DNA from: Eriocheir sinensis
Taxonomy: Eukaryota; Arthropoda; Malacostraca; Decapoda; Varunidae
Direction of reading: 5' to 3'
NCBI RefSeq assembly: GCF_024679095.1
Contig: NC_066513.1
Location: 3,504,523 to 3,568,522 of the forward strand
Length of the DNA stretch: 64,000 bases
A program made the position numbers and the translations under genes. A model generated the notes under the pieces. It searched no databases, was not told where the DNA came from, and saw nothing but the letters and a program-made list of their open reading frames with translations. Numbering within the stretch: the first letter of the stretch is position 1; each line of letters begins with the position of its first letter. Below, in pieces: positions 62,480 through 64,000 of the stretch.

Positions 62480-63840
62480 ACAAACATAAGGCAATGATGA
62501 CAGAGCAGGCATACCAAAATTTTTCTATATGGATTCCATCTCCTTAGAATGTCATTGCCTGTAGCCATAGCTGGGCGTTATCGCGATAGGCTATTGCGAT
62601 ACTTTATCGCTGATAACAAAATCACGTTATTGGCCATCCGCTACTTATTTAAATATATATCAGTATCTTCGTTACTTTTGTAACCAAACCAGCGATAATC
62701 ACTACTTTTTTCCGCCTCTCAGAAAAAAAAACGTTGTCTCCTCCCTACTGCGCATGCGTGGCCCGGGCATCCGGTGTTGTATGAAAAACCTTCGGGGTAT
62801 GTAATATCTTCAGTGAAGAGATTTCATACTTAGATCATCAACATCAAAACACTAGGTTATTTTTTTATGTTAGACTCAAAAATCAATTTATCAAAGAGAA
62901 AAATTATTTAACTTTGCCCCAAAAATGATTATTAACTGCCTCAAATTTGATATTCCATATTCATTTGTGAGCATGCCATGGTTTTGAAGGCACCTGGTGT
63001 TGTGTTATTTGGTGTCCCATCGTCAAAAGCTGGCACTTTTGTTTACAAACACTGATCTCTCATGAACTACGCATGTTCAGACCAGTAAGCGTAGCCCTGT
63101 ACAGTCTCACAAAGCTTTTTAACACATTAAGAGTTGCTGGATGGCTGATTCAGACAAACAGTACCACCATCCTCGCTGTTTCTAGAACGACACTCTGTAC
63201 ATATAAATATAACTCGTACAGTGTCGTTCTAGAAACAGCAGGGATGGTGGTAGTGGTACTGTATGTCTGATTCAGCCTTCCAGCAACTCTTAATTATGGT
63301 TAAAAAGCTTTGTGAGACTGTACAGGTCTACGCTTGCTGGTCTGAGCATGCGCAGTTCACGAGAGACCAGTGTTTGTAAACAAAAGCGCCAGCTTTTGAC
63401 GGTGGGGACGCCAAATAACACAACACCGGTTCGGGCATTTCTAGTATCACCGTCCCTAGGTACGTGTCAACGTGTGGTTTTCAGGTTTTGTAAGTTTTCT
63501 AAAATACAGATAATGAAAATTTTAATTCATCTATGTTTTTTTATTTGAAATATCAACATAGTATCGTTTTCACCTATCGGAGTTATCGCTAACTAGTATC
63601 GGAATTATCGGTTATCAGGAATAAGGTTTTCTGTTATCATGCCCAGCTATGCCTGTGGCTATAACAGCAGCGGCTTTTAGCACAGGATTGTCTGTAAACT
63701 CTTCTCCCAAGGCAGCCAGCAGAGAGGTTTGGGGAATATCACAAGAACCTCCATCTTTGTAGCACTCAGCTAATAAAACATTTAGTTTGGCCATATGGCA
63801 AGAGGACAACATTTTTGGGCAACTTATGCAATATATTATA
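62480..63840 (-). pseudogene. Coding-like stretch split by the hAT-like insertion
   Basis: Right flank on minus: MAKLNVLLAECYKDGG, SCDIPQTSLLAALGEEF, TDNPVLKAAAVIATG. Reading past the insertion the frame continues in the left flank as NDILRRWNPYRKIL before GTATGC, a possible donor. Composition is protein-like, but I do not recognise the family. It may be an exon of an unknown or pseudogenised gene, or a mobile-element remnant. Confidence 0.35.
62566..63651. mobile_element. hAT-like palindromic element, copy 3
   Basis: 1086 bp; ends CATAGCTGGGC and GCCCAGCTATG; flanks CCTGTAGC (62558-62565) and CCTGTGGC (63652-63659), an 8-bp duplication with one change. Palindromic halves as in the other two copies. 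It interrupts a coding-like stretch. Confidence 0.88.
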
Positions 63841-63879
63841 CTGTTTCTACGGTTAATAATAGTTATTTTGTTGCTTACA

Positions 63880-64000
63880 GTAGCATCTCTGTGATGTAAT
63901 GATTTACATGCATAGCTACAAACACAGGGGCCAAGGTTCAAATCCTGGCCCAGGCAGTCAGCACCCAGCTGTTCATCCTCCCCTTCAGGATGGTTGATAA
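63880..64000 (+). mobile_element. Second tRNA-like SINE family, copy 2 (cut by window edge)
   Basis: Contains the B box GGTTCAAATCC at about 63932 and then CAGCTGTTCATCCTCCCCTT and AGGATGGTTGATAA, the complement of the 56.97-kb body. Continues beyond the window. Confidence 0.72.

Overview
The window looks like an intron-rich, transposon-rich arthropod nuclear genome, most probably a decapod crustacean. That placement is inferred from the retrotransposon fragments, including a LINE 3' tail built on CTAGGTAAATACAA, and from very long dinucleotide arrays. There is no operon structure, no rRNA and no CRISPR, and I recognise no canonical tRNA gene.

One host gene crosses almost the whole window on the minus strand. 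Thirteen exons between 54094 and 2896, all with GT-AG borders and matching codon phases, join into about 598 codons of an RGS-family Rho guanine nucleotide exchange factor (Drosophila RhoGEF2 type; vertebrate ARHGEF1/11/12). In order they give a PDZ domain (54.1, 52.7 and 46.3 kb), a coiled coil (39.7 and 38.8 kb), Pro/Ser-rich linkers (38.1, 25.8, 25.0 and 14.2 kb), an acidic EDEEF-type Galpha12/13-GAP motif (6.7 kb) and the start of the RGS-like domain (6.2, 4.2 and 2.9 kb). The start codon lies right of the window, and the rest of the RGS-like domain plus DH-PH lie left of it.

The introns are packed with mobile DNA. (1) TA-targeting, mariner-like inverted-repeat elements (here named TA-A to TA-D) sit end to end with (TA)n arrays at their borders, as two chains (about 15.0-22.6 kb and 26.8-33.5 kb). 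TA-B carries its own minisatellite, up to 1.8 kb, followed by a second block at 17.3-18.3 kb. (2) Several families have TTAA target sites and CCC/CCT ends (piggyBac-like). One carries a reverse-transcriptase fragment captured from a LINE; another encodes the N-terminus of a probable transposase. (3) Three copies of a palindromic hAT-like element have 8-bp target duplications. (4) There are Harbinger-like MITEs, a second hAT-like MITE, a solo LTR with a 5-bp duplication, tRNA-derived SINEs, and 5'-truncated LINE copies with broken reverse transcriptases. Many are nested, so relative ages can be read, and several insertions have an unoccupied site in a paralogous repeat within the window.

In 43.65-44.34 kb, inside a 5.2-kb stretch bounded by mariner-type ends, an unrecognised 220-residue reading frame may be a transposon-encoded exon. 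At 63.7 kb a coding-like stretch is interrupted by a hAT-like element. The remaining intron sequence is AT-rich and shows nothing else I can support.
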